Origin: Acinetobacter sp. Marseille-Q1618
Lineage (GTDB): Bacteria; Pseudomonadota; Gammaproteobacteria; Pseudomonadales; Moraxellaceae
Length of the DNA: 64,000 bases
Assembly (NCBI RefSeq): GCF_902809855.1
Contig: NZ_CADDWJ010000001.1
Coordinates: 248,001 to 312,000 of the forward strand
Direction: 5' to 3'
Shown: one piece after another, positions 25,981 to 34,118 of the stretch
Numbering within the stretch: position 1 is the first letter of the stretch
Layout of the letters: each line of letters begins with the position of its first letter
The notes under the pieces: generated by a model
Seen by the model: the letters and a program-made list of their open reading frames with translations, nothing else
Told to the model about the DNA's origin: nothing
The model's database searches: none
Program-made: the position numbers and the translations under genes

Positions 25981-26955
25981 TTAAATCTGATCTTGAGCAA
26001 CGGCGATTAATTGCTTCAGCTCAGTGGTTTCTGGGCTAAATAAACCATTATCAATTTGTTGTTTAAAATGTGAGCTAAATGCTCGCGCTCTATTTTTAGG
26101 TGAAATTGCCAAAGTGGTTAAACGTAAAAACCAAAAACCTGTGACATCATGCACCGAAATCACATGCCCCTTAAAGTTTTTGTTTGGACGTTTGGCAATA
26201 TTTTCTTCGTCATAATATACCGAAAACAGGCTGCCTAGGGGAATACGAATGCCATTAATAATCAAAGGAATGAGATTAATACATGAATGATCATCGCCCA
26301 TTTTGATTTTTTCCATTAGAATAGGCGTATCATTTTGATCTACAAAAATATTGATATTGCCTTGACGTAGCATTCGTCCATGTGCAATTTTTAAAAAGAA
26401 GTTTTCAGCCATTGGACATGACCCAACTTTTGGTTTTTCGCTGAGATTTTTAAGCTCTAAACTTTGTACTTCAGTAGGATCTTTTCTTAAGATAATGTCT
26501 TCTAAAAATTGACATAGAACTTGGCTTTCTTCTTTTTCAACCATGGTGTGAATATTACGCAGCTTGGCTTGAAATGCCACTTCTGCAGCCAAAACATTGA
26601 CAAAATTATCTTCACTGTTGGGATGTTCAGCTAAGAACTTTTGAACATCAGGATTTTGGTCTAAGTTTCGCCAAGTTTTTAGTTCTAAGCCATGTGCAAC
26701 GGCATTTGCCAAAATCATTTTTAATGGTTTGGTATCATATTGGTCAAATATTTTAAAATCTTTAAAATCAATCTCATCTTGTTCTGAGTTAATAAACTCA
26801 GCAACCACACGAGTCGCTTGAGTATAACCACAACCTCTACGTTCTGTTTGATGGCTAAAATGTTCATTTAACATTTCAGTTAAGTTTTTCGCCAAAGGAT
26901 GTAATTGTTCATTAAAATATCTTAAAACCTCATGTTCTAAAACGACATCGCTCAT
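25981..26955 (-). CDS. Uncharacterised protein upstream of the deacetylase-like gene
   Basis: This 324-residue soluble protein is not recognised. It has no signal peptide or membrane segment. Visible features are RRGCGYTQATRVVAEFI near residue 40, a GSCPMAENFFLKIAHGRML stretch near 190-210 and a C-terminal helical part. It is first in a two-gene operon with the deacetylase-like enzyme, 12 bases apart. The pairing suggests a shared pathway, but no function can be named. Confidence 0.75.
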   Translation of the reverse strand: MSDVVLEHEVLRYFNEQLHPLAKNLTEMLNEHFSHQTERRGCGYTQATRVVAEFINSEQDEIDFKDFKIFDQYDTKPLKMILANAVAHGLELKTWRNLDQNPDVQKFLAEHPNSEDNFVNVLAAEVAFQAKLRNIHTMVEKEESQVLCQFLEDIILRKDPTEVQSLELKNLSEKPKVGSCPMAENFFLKIAHGRMLRQGNINIFVDQNDTPILMEKIKMGDDHSCINLIPLIINGIRIPLGSLFSVYYDEENIAKRPNKNFKGHVISVHDVTGFWFLRLTTLAISPKNRARAFSSHFKQQIDNGLFSPETTELKQLIAVAQDQI

Positions 26956-27147
26956 GTATATTCCCCAATCAAGATTTTTATCTTTTTTTAAATTATTTAG
27001 CGATTCAACGATAATAAATTTCTAATATTTTAACAATAGTTTCATAAATTGGGTGCTTTATTTTTGTGTATATAGATCAATAATAAGATGATTCATTTTT
27101 ATAATGGAAAGTTTTTAAAATAAAAATAAGCATGGAAATATTTAGAT

Positions 27148-27178
27148 TAAAAAAAGCAGTAGAGAAGTTCTACTGCTT
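27148..27178 (-). terminator. Terminator of the 27191 hydrolase
   Basis: AGCAGTAGA / TCTACTGCT with a five-base loop, followed on the - strand by a T run. It is 13 bases beyond the stop codon. Confidence 0.8.
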
Positions 27179-27190
27179 GCATAAATACAA

Positions 27191-28156
27191 TTATTTTATA
27201 GTATTCAGAAAGTTTAAATATGGTTGTACCAGTAACTGTTCTTGTTCCATGAGTGGCATATGTCCTACACCTTTTAAAATCAGTGGTTCTTTGGCATTTT
27301 TAAGCAAAGACTTTAATTCTGCTGCCGCTTCAACATTAATCACTTTGTCTTGGTCACCCCAAGCAATCAATACTGGTTGATCAATTGAACGCGCAGCCAA
27401 AGCAAAAGTTTCAGGTGTATACATTTTTGACATAATAATCAGTTGTTCCACCAACTTTGTATTATTGGCTGCTTGAGAGATCATCATTTTTTCTTGAGCT
27501 TCTTTGAGTTCATTTGGAATAAATGGCGGTAAAGCAGTTGCGATACTAAGGACTTTGTCTAAGTCACCTTTTTTAGACACGATCATACTACGCAGCGTGG
27601 TTGGGTCTTTTAAATAAGGTGTATTGGCAGATTTAAAAACACCAGCACTGTCAATTAAAAATAAAGATTTGGTATCTATAGGATATTGTGCAGCATATAG
27701 TAAAGCGATTGATCCACCCATACTATGACCTGCCACATGCAGACCATTTTCAAACTTGCCTGCCTCAGCAAAACGGCGTAATTTTTCAGTCATGTTTGGA
27801 ATTGTATAATCAAAGTCAGCAGGAACTTTGCTATCACCTTGACCCGGTAAATCTGGAATAATCACATGATAATGTGGTGTTAAATAGCGTGCTAAACGGT
27901 TCCAGTTGTCTCGACTACCCGCAAGCCCATGCACTAAAAGTAGGGTCGGTTTGCCAACTTGTCCGCCTTCACTATACGTCCAGTCTATATCGCCCACTTT
28001 TAAGCGTTTAGATTGTAAACCTGCCCAAGTACGCTCTTGTTGCAAAACACTTTGAATGTCAATTGCTGCAAAAGTTTGACTAGGAAGGCTCGCAGTTGTG
28101 ACAATACCTATGCTTAATGCAGTAGAAAGTATGAGTTTACTAAAGATTCCTTTCAT
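27191..28156 (-). CDS. Secreted or membrane-anchored alpha/beta hydrolase
   Basis: The 321-residue protein starts at ATG 28156 with a classical signal sequence (MKGIFSKLILSTALSIGIVT, cleavage likely after TFA). The frame extends upstream to 28360, but that extension lacks a signal and runs over the divergent gene's start. Alpha/beta hydrolase features: oxyanion region LVHGLAGSRDNW, nucleophile elbow GHSMGG, a late Asp in IAWGDQDKVI and the catalytic His in GVGHMP. It is probably an esterase or lipase in the periplasm. Substrate unknown. Confidence 0.85.
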   Translation of the reverse strand: MKGIFSKLILSTALSIGIVTTASLPSQTFAAIDIQSVLQQERTWAGLQSKRLKVGDIDWTYSEGGQVGKPTLLLVHGLAGSRDNWNRLARYLTPHYHVIIPDLPGQGDSKVPADFDYTIPNMTEKLRRFAEAGKFENGLHVAGHSMGGSIALLYAAQYPIDTKSLFLIDSAGVFKSANTPYLKDPTTLRSMIVSKKGDLDKVLSIATALPPFIPNELKEAQEKMMISQAANNTKLVEQLIIMSKMYTPETFALAARSIDQPVLIAWGDQDKVINVEAAAELKSLLKNAKEPLILKGVGHMPLMEQEQLLVQPYLNFLNTIK

Positions 28157-28258
28157 TTGTAGTACTCTATGTTTTTGTTGTTTAATATATTTTAAGCTTA
28201 GGACAGTATTTAAAAAAATACATTTGCCTAAATACATAATTAGCACATATTTGAGCCA

Positions 28259-28594
28259 ATGGTCATGCAAAACACTCCAACCTCGACAGTTGAACTTGCT
28301 CAAATGATTTTGTCGGTGATCGTACAAATTCCTTATGGTAAAGTGGCGAGTTATGGGCAAGTTGCTAAATTAGCAGGACTGCCGAAGCATGCCCGTTTGG
28401 TTGGACGAGTATTAGGACAATTAGAATCGGGGCATGATGTGCCTTGGTATCGTGTAATTAATTCTCAAGGAAAAATTCGAGTCAATCAGTTGGATGAGCA
28501 AGGAATGAATATTCAACAAGCATTATTGTTGGCTGAAAATGTTGTGGTTATTGATGGAAAAGTGAATATGAAAATCTTTGGTTGGCAACCTTAA
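28259..28594 (+). CDS. atl: Alkyltransferase-like protein (ATL, MGMT fold without catalytic Cys)
   Basis: The 111-residue protein has the DNA-binding fold of O6-alkylguanine transferases (IPYGKVASYGQVAKLAG, helix-turn-helix), including the arginine finger region ARLVGRVLG. The active-site PCHRV of MGMT is replaced by PWYRV, with Trp at residue 63. ATL proteins of this type bind O6-alkylguanine and hand the lesion to nucleotide excision repair without transferring the alkyl group. An alternative ATG at 28265 is possible. It is divergent from the hydrolase. Confidence 0.9.
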   Translation: MVMQNTPTSTVELAQMILSVIVQIPYGKVASYGQVAKLAGLPKHARLVGRVLGQLESGHDVPWYRVINSQGKIRVNQLDEQGMNIQQALLLAENVVVIDGKVNMKIFGWQP

Positions 28595-28658
28595 TTGCAA
28601 TATTTTAGTGTATAAAAACATCCCTATATTTGCTATAAGGATGTTTAGATTCTGAATA

Positions 28659-29102
28659 TTAAGGATGTTTAACAATCAGTACAGGAACATTGACTGTAGT
28701 CAGTAAACTTTGCGCCACACTACCGATCAACAACTTTTTAAAACCACTGCGTCCGTGTGAACTGATAATCACTAAATCTGTGCTGAGATCTTCAGTTGCT
28801 TGAGCAATGGTTTTGGCGATATTTTCACCTTCTAATAATTTAACTTGAACCTCAACGCCTTGTTCTTGAAATTTGGCTTTTGCTGTTTCCAAATTATCTA
28901 AAATATAATTTCGAGCACGTTCAATCATTTGGTTGCTTTGCCCATGCATCATATATTCTGAAGCAATATAAGGGTCTAAAGTCATGACCTGTACTACTGT
29001 GATTGTCGCATTAAATTTATTCGCCACCTCAACAGCTTCAGGAATGACAGCAAGTGAAGTATCTGAACCATCGATAGGAACTAAGATATTTTGGAAAGTC
29101 AT
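28659..29102 (-). CDS. Universal stress protein, UspA family
   Basis: This 147-residue single-domain Usp starts FQNILVPIDGSDTSLAVIPEA. The ATP-binding signature GRSGFKKLLIGSVAQSLL, of G-2X-G-9X-G(S/T) type, is near the C-terminus. The Shine-Dalgarno is AAAGGAGAA. It stands alone, with a 303-bp non-coding region upstream that carries a long inverted repeat (29292-29351). Confidence 0.92.
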   Translation of the reverse strand: MTFQNILVPIDGSDTSLAVIPEAVEVANKFNATITVVQVMTLDPYIASEYMMHGQSNQMIERARNYILDNLETAKAKFQEQGVEVQVKLLEGENIAKTIAQATEDLSTDLVIISSHGRSGFKKLLIGSVAQSLLTTVNVPVLIVKHP

Positions 29103-29291
29103 AGCGTTCTCCTTTTCCTTTATAGTTATTACAAAAAATATATGAATTTAACCGCCTACAAAATCATCATATCTTAATTTTTTTGGTTTGAAAATGGCAA
29201 AATTAGATCTGTATTTAAATATTTAAGCTTTGTTTTATGTTTTTATAAAATACTGTATTTAAATAGAATTTGTACTAAATTGGTCGGATTT

Positions 29292-29351
29292 AAAATTGTA
29301 ATATTGGACTGTGTTTAAAAGTAAACTGTTAGATCACAATATTACAATTTT
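29292..29351. repeat. 15-bp perfect inverted repeat in the 303-bp usp-rsmI gap
   Basis: AAAATTGTAATATTG (29292-29306) and CAATATTACAATTTT (29337-29351) are perfect complements around a 30-base loop, itself containing GTTTA/TAAAC. The rest of the gap (29103-29405) is AT-rich without a frame or tRNA. It lies 54 bases beyond the rsmI stop and about 190 bases before the usp start. It might end the rsmI mRNA, but no T run follows on the - strand, so a protein-binding or mobile-element origin is equally possible. Confidence 0.6.
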
Positions 29352-29405
29352 ATGGCAATTGGTTTTATAAAATCATGTGAATTGGAAAGTAATTCAACAA
29401 AAGAC

Positions 29406-30245
29406 TTAATCTTTTTGTGTGAGTTCCAAAGCACGTTGATAAGCAATTTTTTTCTTAATACCGGTTAAGTCTGCTGCCAATTGTGAGGCTGCTTTTACTG
29501 AGAGGTCTTCTAGCAAACGTAACAAAAGCTTATCTAATTTTTCTTGATTTACATCATGTTCTTCGGTTGCGCCACCAATCACCAAAACAATTTCACCTTT
29601 TTGTTGATGATGATCATTTTCAATGAAAGTGCGTAATTCTGCCAAAGTCATTTTTTTAATTGTTTCAAAGGTTTTGGTAATTTCTCGTGCAAAACCAACA
29701 GGGCGTTCAGCACCAAATACGTCAACCATATCTTTAACACATTCTAAAATACGATGTGGTGCTTCATAAATAATCATGGTTTGGGTTTCATGTTTGAGTT
29801 TTTCAAGTTGTAGCAGGCGTTGTGATTGTTTAGAGGGTAAAAAACCTTCAAAACTAAAACGATCACTAGGTAGACCCACCGCACTCAGCGCTGCAATAGC
29901 AGCACATGCGCCAGGTACAGGAATCACACGAATATTATGCTCTTGCGCAGCACGAACCAGTTTAAAGCCTGGGTCACTGATTAAAGGTGTTCCAGCATCA
30001 CTGACCAAAGCGATATCTTCACCATTTTTTAAGCGTTCAATGAGTATATTAATTTTGTTACTTTCATTATGATCATGACACGCTGTTAAGGGCGTTGCGA
30101 TATTATAATGCTTTAAAAGTTGTGCAGATTGGCGGGTGTCTTCTGCGGCAACAACAGAAACGGACTTTAATACCTCAATTGCACGAAAGGTCATGTCATC
30201 CAAGTGCCCAATTGGGGTTGCTACAACAAATAACTGAGCACTCAT
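29406..30245 (-). CDS. rsmI: 16S rRNA (cytidine1402-2'-O)-methyltransferase RsmI
   Basis: RsmI methylates the ribose of C1402 in the decoding centre of 16S rRNA. The ATG at 30245 is preceded by GGAGA 7 bases away, so it is preferred over the ATG at 30266. The N-terminal half shows VVATPIGHLDDMTFRA and AAEDTRQSAQLL. The SAM-binding SDAGTPLISDPGF and VIPVPGACAAIAAL motifs are typical of the tetrapyrrole-methylase fold. The start is only 10 bases from the divergent LpoA-like gene. Confidence 0.95.
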   Translation of the reverse strand: MSAQLFVVATPIGHLDDMTFRAIEVLKSVSVVAAEDTRQSAQLLKHYNIATPLTACHDHNESNKINILIERLKNGEDIALVSDAGTPLISDPGFKLVRAAQEHNIRVIPVPGACAAIAALSAVGLPSDRFSFEGFLPSKQSQRLLQLEKLKHETQTMIIYEAPHRILECVKDMVDVFGAERPVGFAREITKTFETIKKMTLAELRTFIENDHHQQKGEIVLVIGGATEEHDVNQEKLDKLLLRLLEDLSVKAASQLAADLTGIKKKIAYQRALELTQKD

Positions 30246-30255
30246 AGGGTTCTCC

Positions 30256-31206
30256 ATGATTAACAATAAAAAAGTGAATTATAGACAGACCGTACTCGGT
30301 CTTAGTTTGATGAGCATGATTTTTACAACACATGCGGAAGTTTTGGTTATTTTACCTGAAACAGGGCCTTTGGCGCGAGCCAGTAGCAGTATAAAACTGG
30401 GAATATCGACCGCATATCAGGCAACAGGTGCAAAAACAGTTTTAAAATTTGTGAATACTGATCAAAAATCTATGAATGCAGTATTAAAACAACATGTAAA
30501 TAAGCAAACACAAATGATTATTGGACCTTTGGCACGACAGGATGTTGAAGAGGTCATTAAACTTGCGCCGAAAGTACCAGTTTTGGCTTTAAATGAAGTC
30601 GCCATCAAACATCCCAATGTATTGCAGTTTAGTTTGTCAAAAAATGATGATGCAGCTGCATTGATCGATGCCATGCAAACGGATCAAATTAACAAATTGT
30701 ATATTTTACAGCAGGCTGAAACTGCGCAAGAAAGTAAAGCATTCTTTAATGCCTTGTCAGCACAGTTTCAAGGGCAAATAGAATTGGTCAAAAACATACC
30801 AACTAAAATGGTGAAAACAGAAGGCTTATTGTTATTAGGTAATTATGCATGGATTCGTCAATTAAAAAAATTACCTGTAAAAAACTTGTATATGCAAGCT
30901 CTTGCTGTTGAAGATAGCCAACCATTACCAAAAGGAATCAAGTTTTGCGATGTGCCTTCACTTTATGTGGCTGACTGGAAAGATGTTTTAATCGCTTATC
31001 AACAAAATCCGACCCCGATGGCTTACCAGCGTTTATATGCTTTTGGTGGGGATGCATGGCAAATTACGCAACTGTATTTATCAAAAACGAAAACGGCCAA
31101 TATTGACTTCAACGGACGTACTGGAAAAATCCATATCGAAAATAACCAGATTGACCGACAACCCATGTGCTTTGTGAGTACTGGTAAAGGTTTAGCAGTT
31201 GCTTAA
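30256..31206 (+). CDS. LpoA/YraM-like penicillin-binding-protein activator, short form
   Basis: In E. coli LpoA is an outer-membrane lipoprotein of 678 residues that activates PBP1A. This 316-residue protein corresponds to the periplasmic-binding-protein-like C-terminal domain: ILPETGPLARASSSIKLGISTAYQ, IIGPLARQDVEEV and GKIHIENNQI. A signal-like hydrophobic N-terminus ends near THAEV, and there is no lipobox Cys. So the TPR domain and lipid anchor of E. coli LpoA are both absent. Neighbours rsmI, yraN and a BON-domain gene reproduce the yraL-M-N-P cluster and support the call. Confidence 0.8.
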   Translation: MINNKKVNYRQTVLGLSLMSMIFTTHAEVLVILPETGPLARASSSIKLGISTAYQATGAKTVLKFVNTDQKSMNAVLKQHVNKQTQMIIGPLARQDVEEVIKLAPKVPVLALNEVAIKHPNVLQFSLSKNDDAAALIDAMQTDQINKLYILQQAETAQESKAFFNALSAQFQGQIELVKNIPTKMVKTEGLLLLGNYAWIRQLKKLPVKNLYMQALAVEDSQPLPKGIKFCDVPSLYVADWKDVLIAYQQNPTPMAYQRLYAFGGDAWQITQLYLSKTKTANIDFNGRTGKIHIENNQIDRQPMCFVSTGKGLAVA

Positions 31207-31226
31207 TCTTTTAGTCGTTAGGATAT

Positions 31227-31667
31227 ATGCACATGAAATCTAAGGTTAAATCGGTACGGCAACAATTGGGCGAATGGGCTGAACAAACAGCATTACGCTG
31301 GCTTGAACAACAAGGATATATTTTTATCTCTAAAAATTATCATACGCGTTTTGGTGAGATTGATCTGATCGTAAAACAGGGCAATGCGCTGATTTTTGTA
31401 GAAGTTAAAGCACGTGCTAAAACCGACTATGGCAATGCTGTGGAAGTGATCACCCTTGCCAAACAGCGTAAAATTCTTAAGACTGCCTTAACGTTTTTAC
31501 AAGAACATGCAGATTTTCAGGATTTTTATTATCGTTTTGATGCAATTTGTTTTGATTTTCATGAAGAAATTGCAAAAAATGTACAGCATGACTTTTCAAA
31601 AATCCCGTATGATCTACAGTGGATTGAAAATGCATTTACTTTAGATGCAGACTTGATTAATCTGTGA
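31227..31667 (+). CDS. yraN: UPF0102 protein YraN, predicted nuclease fold
   Basis: This 146-residue protein has the restriction-endonuclease-like core [17 protein letters not shown], then [27 protein letters not shown], with E-I-D and E-V-K metal-site residues. Two close ATG codons (31227, 31233) compete for the start. It lies 20 bases after the LpoA-like gene. The biological role of the family is unsettled. Confidence 0.9.
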   Translation: MHMKSKVKSVRQQLGEWAEQTALRWLEQQGYIFISKNYHTRFGEIDLIVKQGNALIFVEVKARAKTDYGNAVEVITLAKQRKILKTALTFLQEHADFQDFYYRFDAICFDFHEEIAKNVQHDFSKIPYDLQWIENAFTLDADLINL

Positions 31668-31732
31668 GTGAAATTTAAGCGTAGTGGCTTATAAAATATA
31701 GAAATAATGATTTCAATGAGGAGTCTTGCTGA

Positions 31733-32434
31733 GTGTTAAACCGAATTGTCATTACAATGTTGTGTGTAGCAAGTTTATCTGGGTGTGCGAGTTTCATTTC
31801 TGGTGGTACAGGCAGTACACCTGTAGGTACAGAAAGTGGAGTGAGATCACTGGGTCAGGTATTTATTGATTCTTCCATTGAGCGTACTGCAAAAATTAAT
31901 TTATATAAATTAGATGCAAGATTTAAACAATCTCGTGTAAATATTAATAGTTTTCACAGCAATGTATTGTTAACTGGGCAAGTGCCAGATGTACATTTAA
32001 AGCAATTGGCTGAAGATAATGTTCGTGCCATGAGTGATGTCAAAACAGTGCATAATTATATTACTGTGGGCAATCAAATCAGTTATGGCACCATTATGCA
32101 AGATGCATCAGTGACTGCTAATACTCGTGGTTTAATCATGAAGGCGCCTGTGGTGTCAGACAATAAAGTCATGGTGCATACTGAAGATGGCGTGTTGTAT
32201 GTCATGGGGCGTTTAAATAATGCTGAAAGTGATGATTTAAATGATGTGCTGCAAAAAGTAGGTAATATTACTAAGATCGTTACTTTATTGGATAATATCG
32301 AACAAAATAGCCGTCAAGTTCAAAGCTCATCATTTGCAGCCACACCAACAGTGTCAAATGTTCAGCCTGATGTACAAACGCCAGTGGCAATTGATCCCGA
32401 TGCTGTAGAGCCAAGTAATAATGTTCAGCCGTAA
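31733..32434 (+). CDS. BON-domain outer-membrane lipoprotein (DolP/YraP-like)
   Basis: This 233-residue protein starts at GTG 31733 with AGGAG 9 bases upstream. The signal ends in a lipobox, ASLSGC. Two BON (bacterial OsmY and nodulation) domains follow, about residues 40-115 and 120-190, recognised by the INSFHSNVLLTGQV and HTEDGVLYVMGRL strands. DolP maintains outer-membrane integrity in E. coli. The C-terminal ~40 residues are a low-complexity Gln/Val/Pro tail. It overlaps the next gene by 14 bases. Confidence 0.88.
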   Translation: MLNRIVITMLCVASLSGCASFISGGTGSTPVGTESGVRSLGQVFIDSSIERTAKINLYKLDARFKQSRVNINSFHSNVLLTGQVPDVHLKQLAEDNVRAMSDVKTVHNYITVGNQISYGTIMQDASVTANTRGLIMKAPVVSDNKVMVHTEDGVLYVMGRLNNAESDDLNDVLQKVGNITKIVTLLDNIEQNSRQVQSSSFAATPTVSNVQPDVQTPVAIDPDAVEPSNNVQP

Positions 32435-33308
32435 CTTTCAAGATAAACAGCAACTCCTGTTAAAAAAAATCCAAGCGATAAAAGCATTTTATGCAGACTT
32501 TCGTTTGTATGATTTGGCGAGTATTACCATTAATGGATTGACGCCCAAAAAAGGTTACCAATACCGTACTAATATTGCTTATGGTTTAAAAGCAAGACAG
32601 CGCTTAGACTTATATATTTCCACAAAAAAACAAAATAAGCCTTTAATTGTGTTTGTGCATGGCGGTGCTTGGAGTCATGGCGACAAAGGTGCTTATAAGT
32701 TTGTCGGTGAAGCATTTAGTCGTTATGGGTATGATGTTGCAATCGTGAATTATCATCTTGCGCCTCAATTTAAATTTCCCACATATGTTGATGATTTGGC
32801 GATAGCCCTAAGTTTTTTAGAACAACAGCAAACAAAACTTGGGATTTCTACACAGAAGATCGCTTTGATGGGGCATTCGGCAGGTGCATTTAATATTGCT
32901 TCTTTGTTGTATCATCCACAGCGTTTTCAGTCACCACTCAGAGGGCAAATTAAAGCGATTATTGGGATTGCAGGGCCTTATCACTTTGATTATAAAGGTG
33001 ATCCATTGGCTGCTCATGCGTTTGACCAAGATATTCCTTATCAGCAAGTGATGCCTTATTATTTTATTGAAAAAAATGAAGTACAACATTATTTGTTTTT
33101 GGCGGAAAATGATCAGATTGTGAAAGCCAGTAATAGCTTTGATTTGAAAAATCAACTAGAAGCCTTAGGCAATCATTGTCAAATTCGCGTGATTCCAAAA
33201 ACAGGGCATGTTTCGATTATGGGAAGCATTTCAAGTTTATTTAGTCGTTTTTATCAGACACGTTCTGAGATTGTAAAAGCTTTGGATCAGGCTTTTAAAG
33301 ACGGCTAA
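32421..33308 (+). CDS. Alpha/beta hydrolase, hormone-sensitive-lipase type
   Basis: This 295-residue esterase-like enzyme has the oxyanion motif HGGAW (VFVHGGAWSHGDKG), nucleophile elbow GHSAG, and a C-terminal His in KTGHVSIMG. No signal peptide is evident. It overlaps the BON lipoprotein gene by 14 bases and is likely translationally coupled to it. The substrate is unknown. Confidence 0.85.
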   Translation: MFSRNFQDKQQLLLKKIQAIKAFYADFRLYDLASITINGLTPKKGYQYRTNIAYGLKARQRLDLYISTKKQNKPLIVFVHGGAWSHGDKGAYKFVGEAFSRYGYDVAIVNYHLAPQFKFPTYVDDLAIALSFLEQQQTKLGISTQKIALMGHSAGAFNIASLLYHPQRFQSPLRGQIKAIIGIAGPYHFDYKGDPLAAHAFDQDIPYQQVMPYYFIEKNEVQHYLFLAENDQIVKASNSFDLKNQLEALGNHCQIRVIPKTGHVSIMGSISSLFSRFYQTRSEIVKALDQAFKDG

Positions 33309-33334
33309 ATGTATAAGAGAAATAATTGTATCGT

Positions 33335-33368
33335 AAAATGCCCGAATGAATTATTCAGGCATTTTTTT
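33335..33368 (+). terminator. Terminator between convergent genes
   Basis: AAAATGCCCGAAT / ATTCAGGCATTTT (one mismatch) with a five-base loop, then T on the + strand. The nudC stop lies inside it. Confidence 0.8.
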
Positions 33369-34118
33369 ATTATGTATTACATGCTCAATCATGGCATGGG
33401 CGATACTACCTGAAATTGGGATCTCAGGTAATGCATCAAACTTAAAGAATTTTGCATCACTGATTTCCTCTTCTTGTAAGACGATCTCACCAGATTCATA
33501 TTCAGCTTTAAAAGCCAACATCAAATTACTAGGAAAAGGCCAAGGTTGACTAGCAAGATATTGAATATTCTTAACGTGTATTCCGACTTCTTCCAAGGTT
33601 TCACGTGCAACAGCTTCTTCCAAAGTTTCACCGACCTCAACAAAACCTGCGATTAAGCCGTACATATTGCTGGTATTTTTGGCATTTTTCGCCAGTAAAA
33701 TTTCATCCTGTCCACGTGTAATTACGGTAATAATACACGGTTGTACACGTGGGTATTGATGATAACGACAAGCAGGGCAAACCATTGCATATTCACTGGG
33801 ATGAACTTCAGTTTCATGTCCACAATGGCTGCAAAACTTATGGTTACGTCGCCATTCTAAAAGTTGCAAAGCACGGCTGGCTTGTTCAAACTGAACTTTG
33901 GTCCATTGTGCAATCAGTTGGCGAATAGGAACAAGTTGATAACCTTCAGGAATTTCCTCTTCAATAAATAAATCTCGGGCAATGATCTGATCACCCGAGC
34001 GAAAGACTAAATCACTTGCAAGTTGCTCAACTTGAGGAAGTTGAAAATTTTCATCAACCAAAAGTTGATGATGATGAAAAATATAGGCAAGTGATAAGTC
34101 AGTAGTTTGTTCAGACAT
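33351..34118 (-). CDS. nudC: NAD(+)/NADH diphosphatase NudC
   Basis: NudC hydrolyses NADH and removes NAD caps from RNA. The 255-residue protein has a four-Cys zinc ribbon (CSHCG...CPAC) near residues 94-115, then the Nudix box GFVEVGETLEEAVARETLEEVG. The SQPWPFPSNLM segment typical of NudC follows. It starts on the stop codon of the upstream FimL-like gene (TAATG, one-base overlap), so it is coupled to it. Confidence 0.95.
   Translation of the reverse strand: MSEQTTDLSLAYIFHHHQLLVDENFQLPQVEQLASDLVFRSGDQIIARDLFIEEEIPEGYQLVPIRQLIAQWTKVQFEQASRALQLLEWRRNHKFCSHCGHETEVHPSEYAMVCPACRYHQYPRVQPCIITVITRGQDEILLAKNAKNTSNMYGLIAGFVEVGETLEEAVARETLEEVGIHVKNIQYLASQPWPFPSNLMLAFKAEYESGEIVLQEEEISDAKFFKFDALPEIPISGSIAHAMIEHVIHNKKMPE

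Noticed and set aside
28157..28360. N-terminal extension of the alpha/beta hydrolase
   Set aside because: It lacks a signal, contains the start region of the divergent ATL gene, and the ATG at 28156 begins a clean signal peptide.
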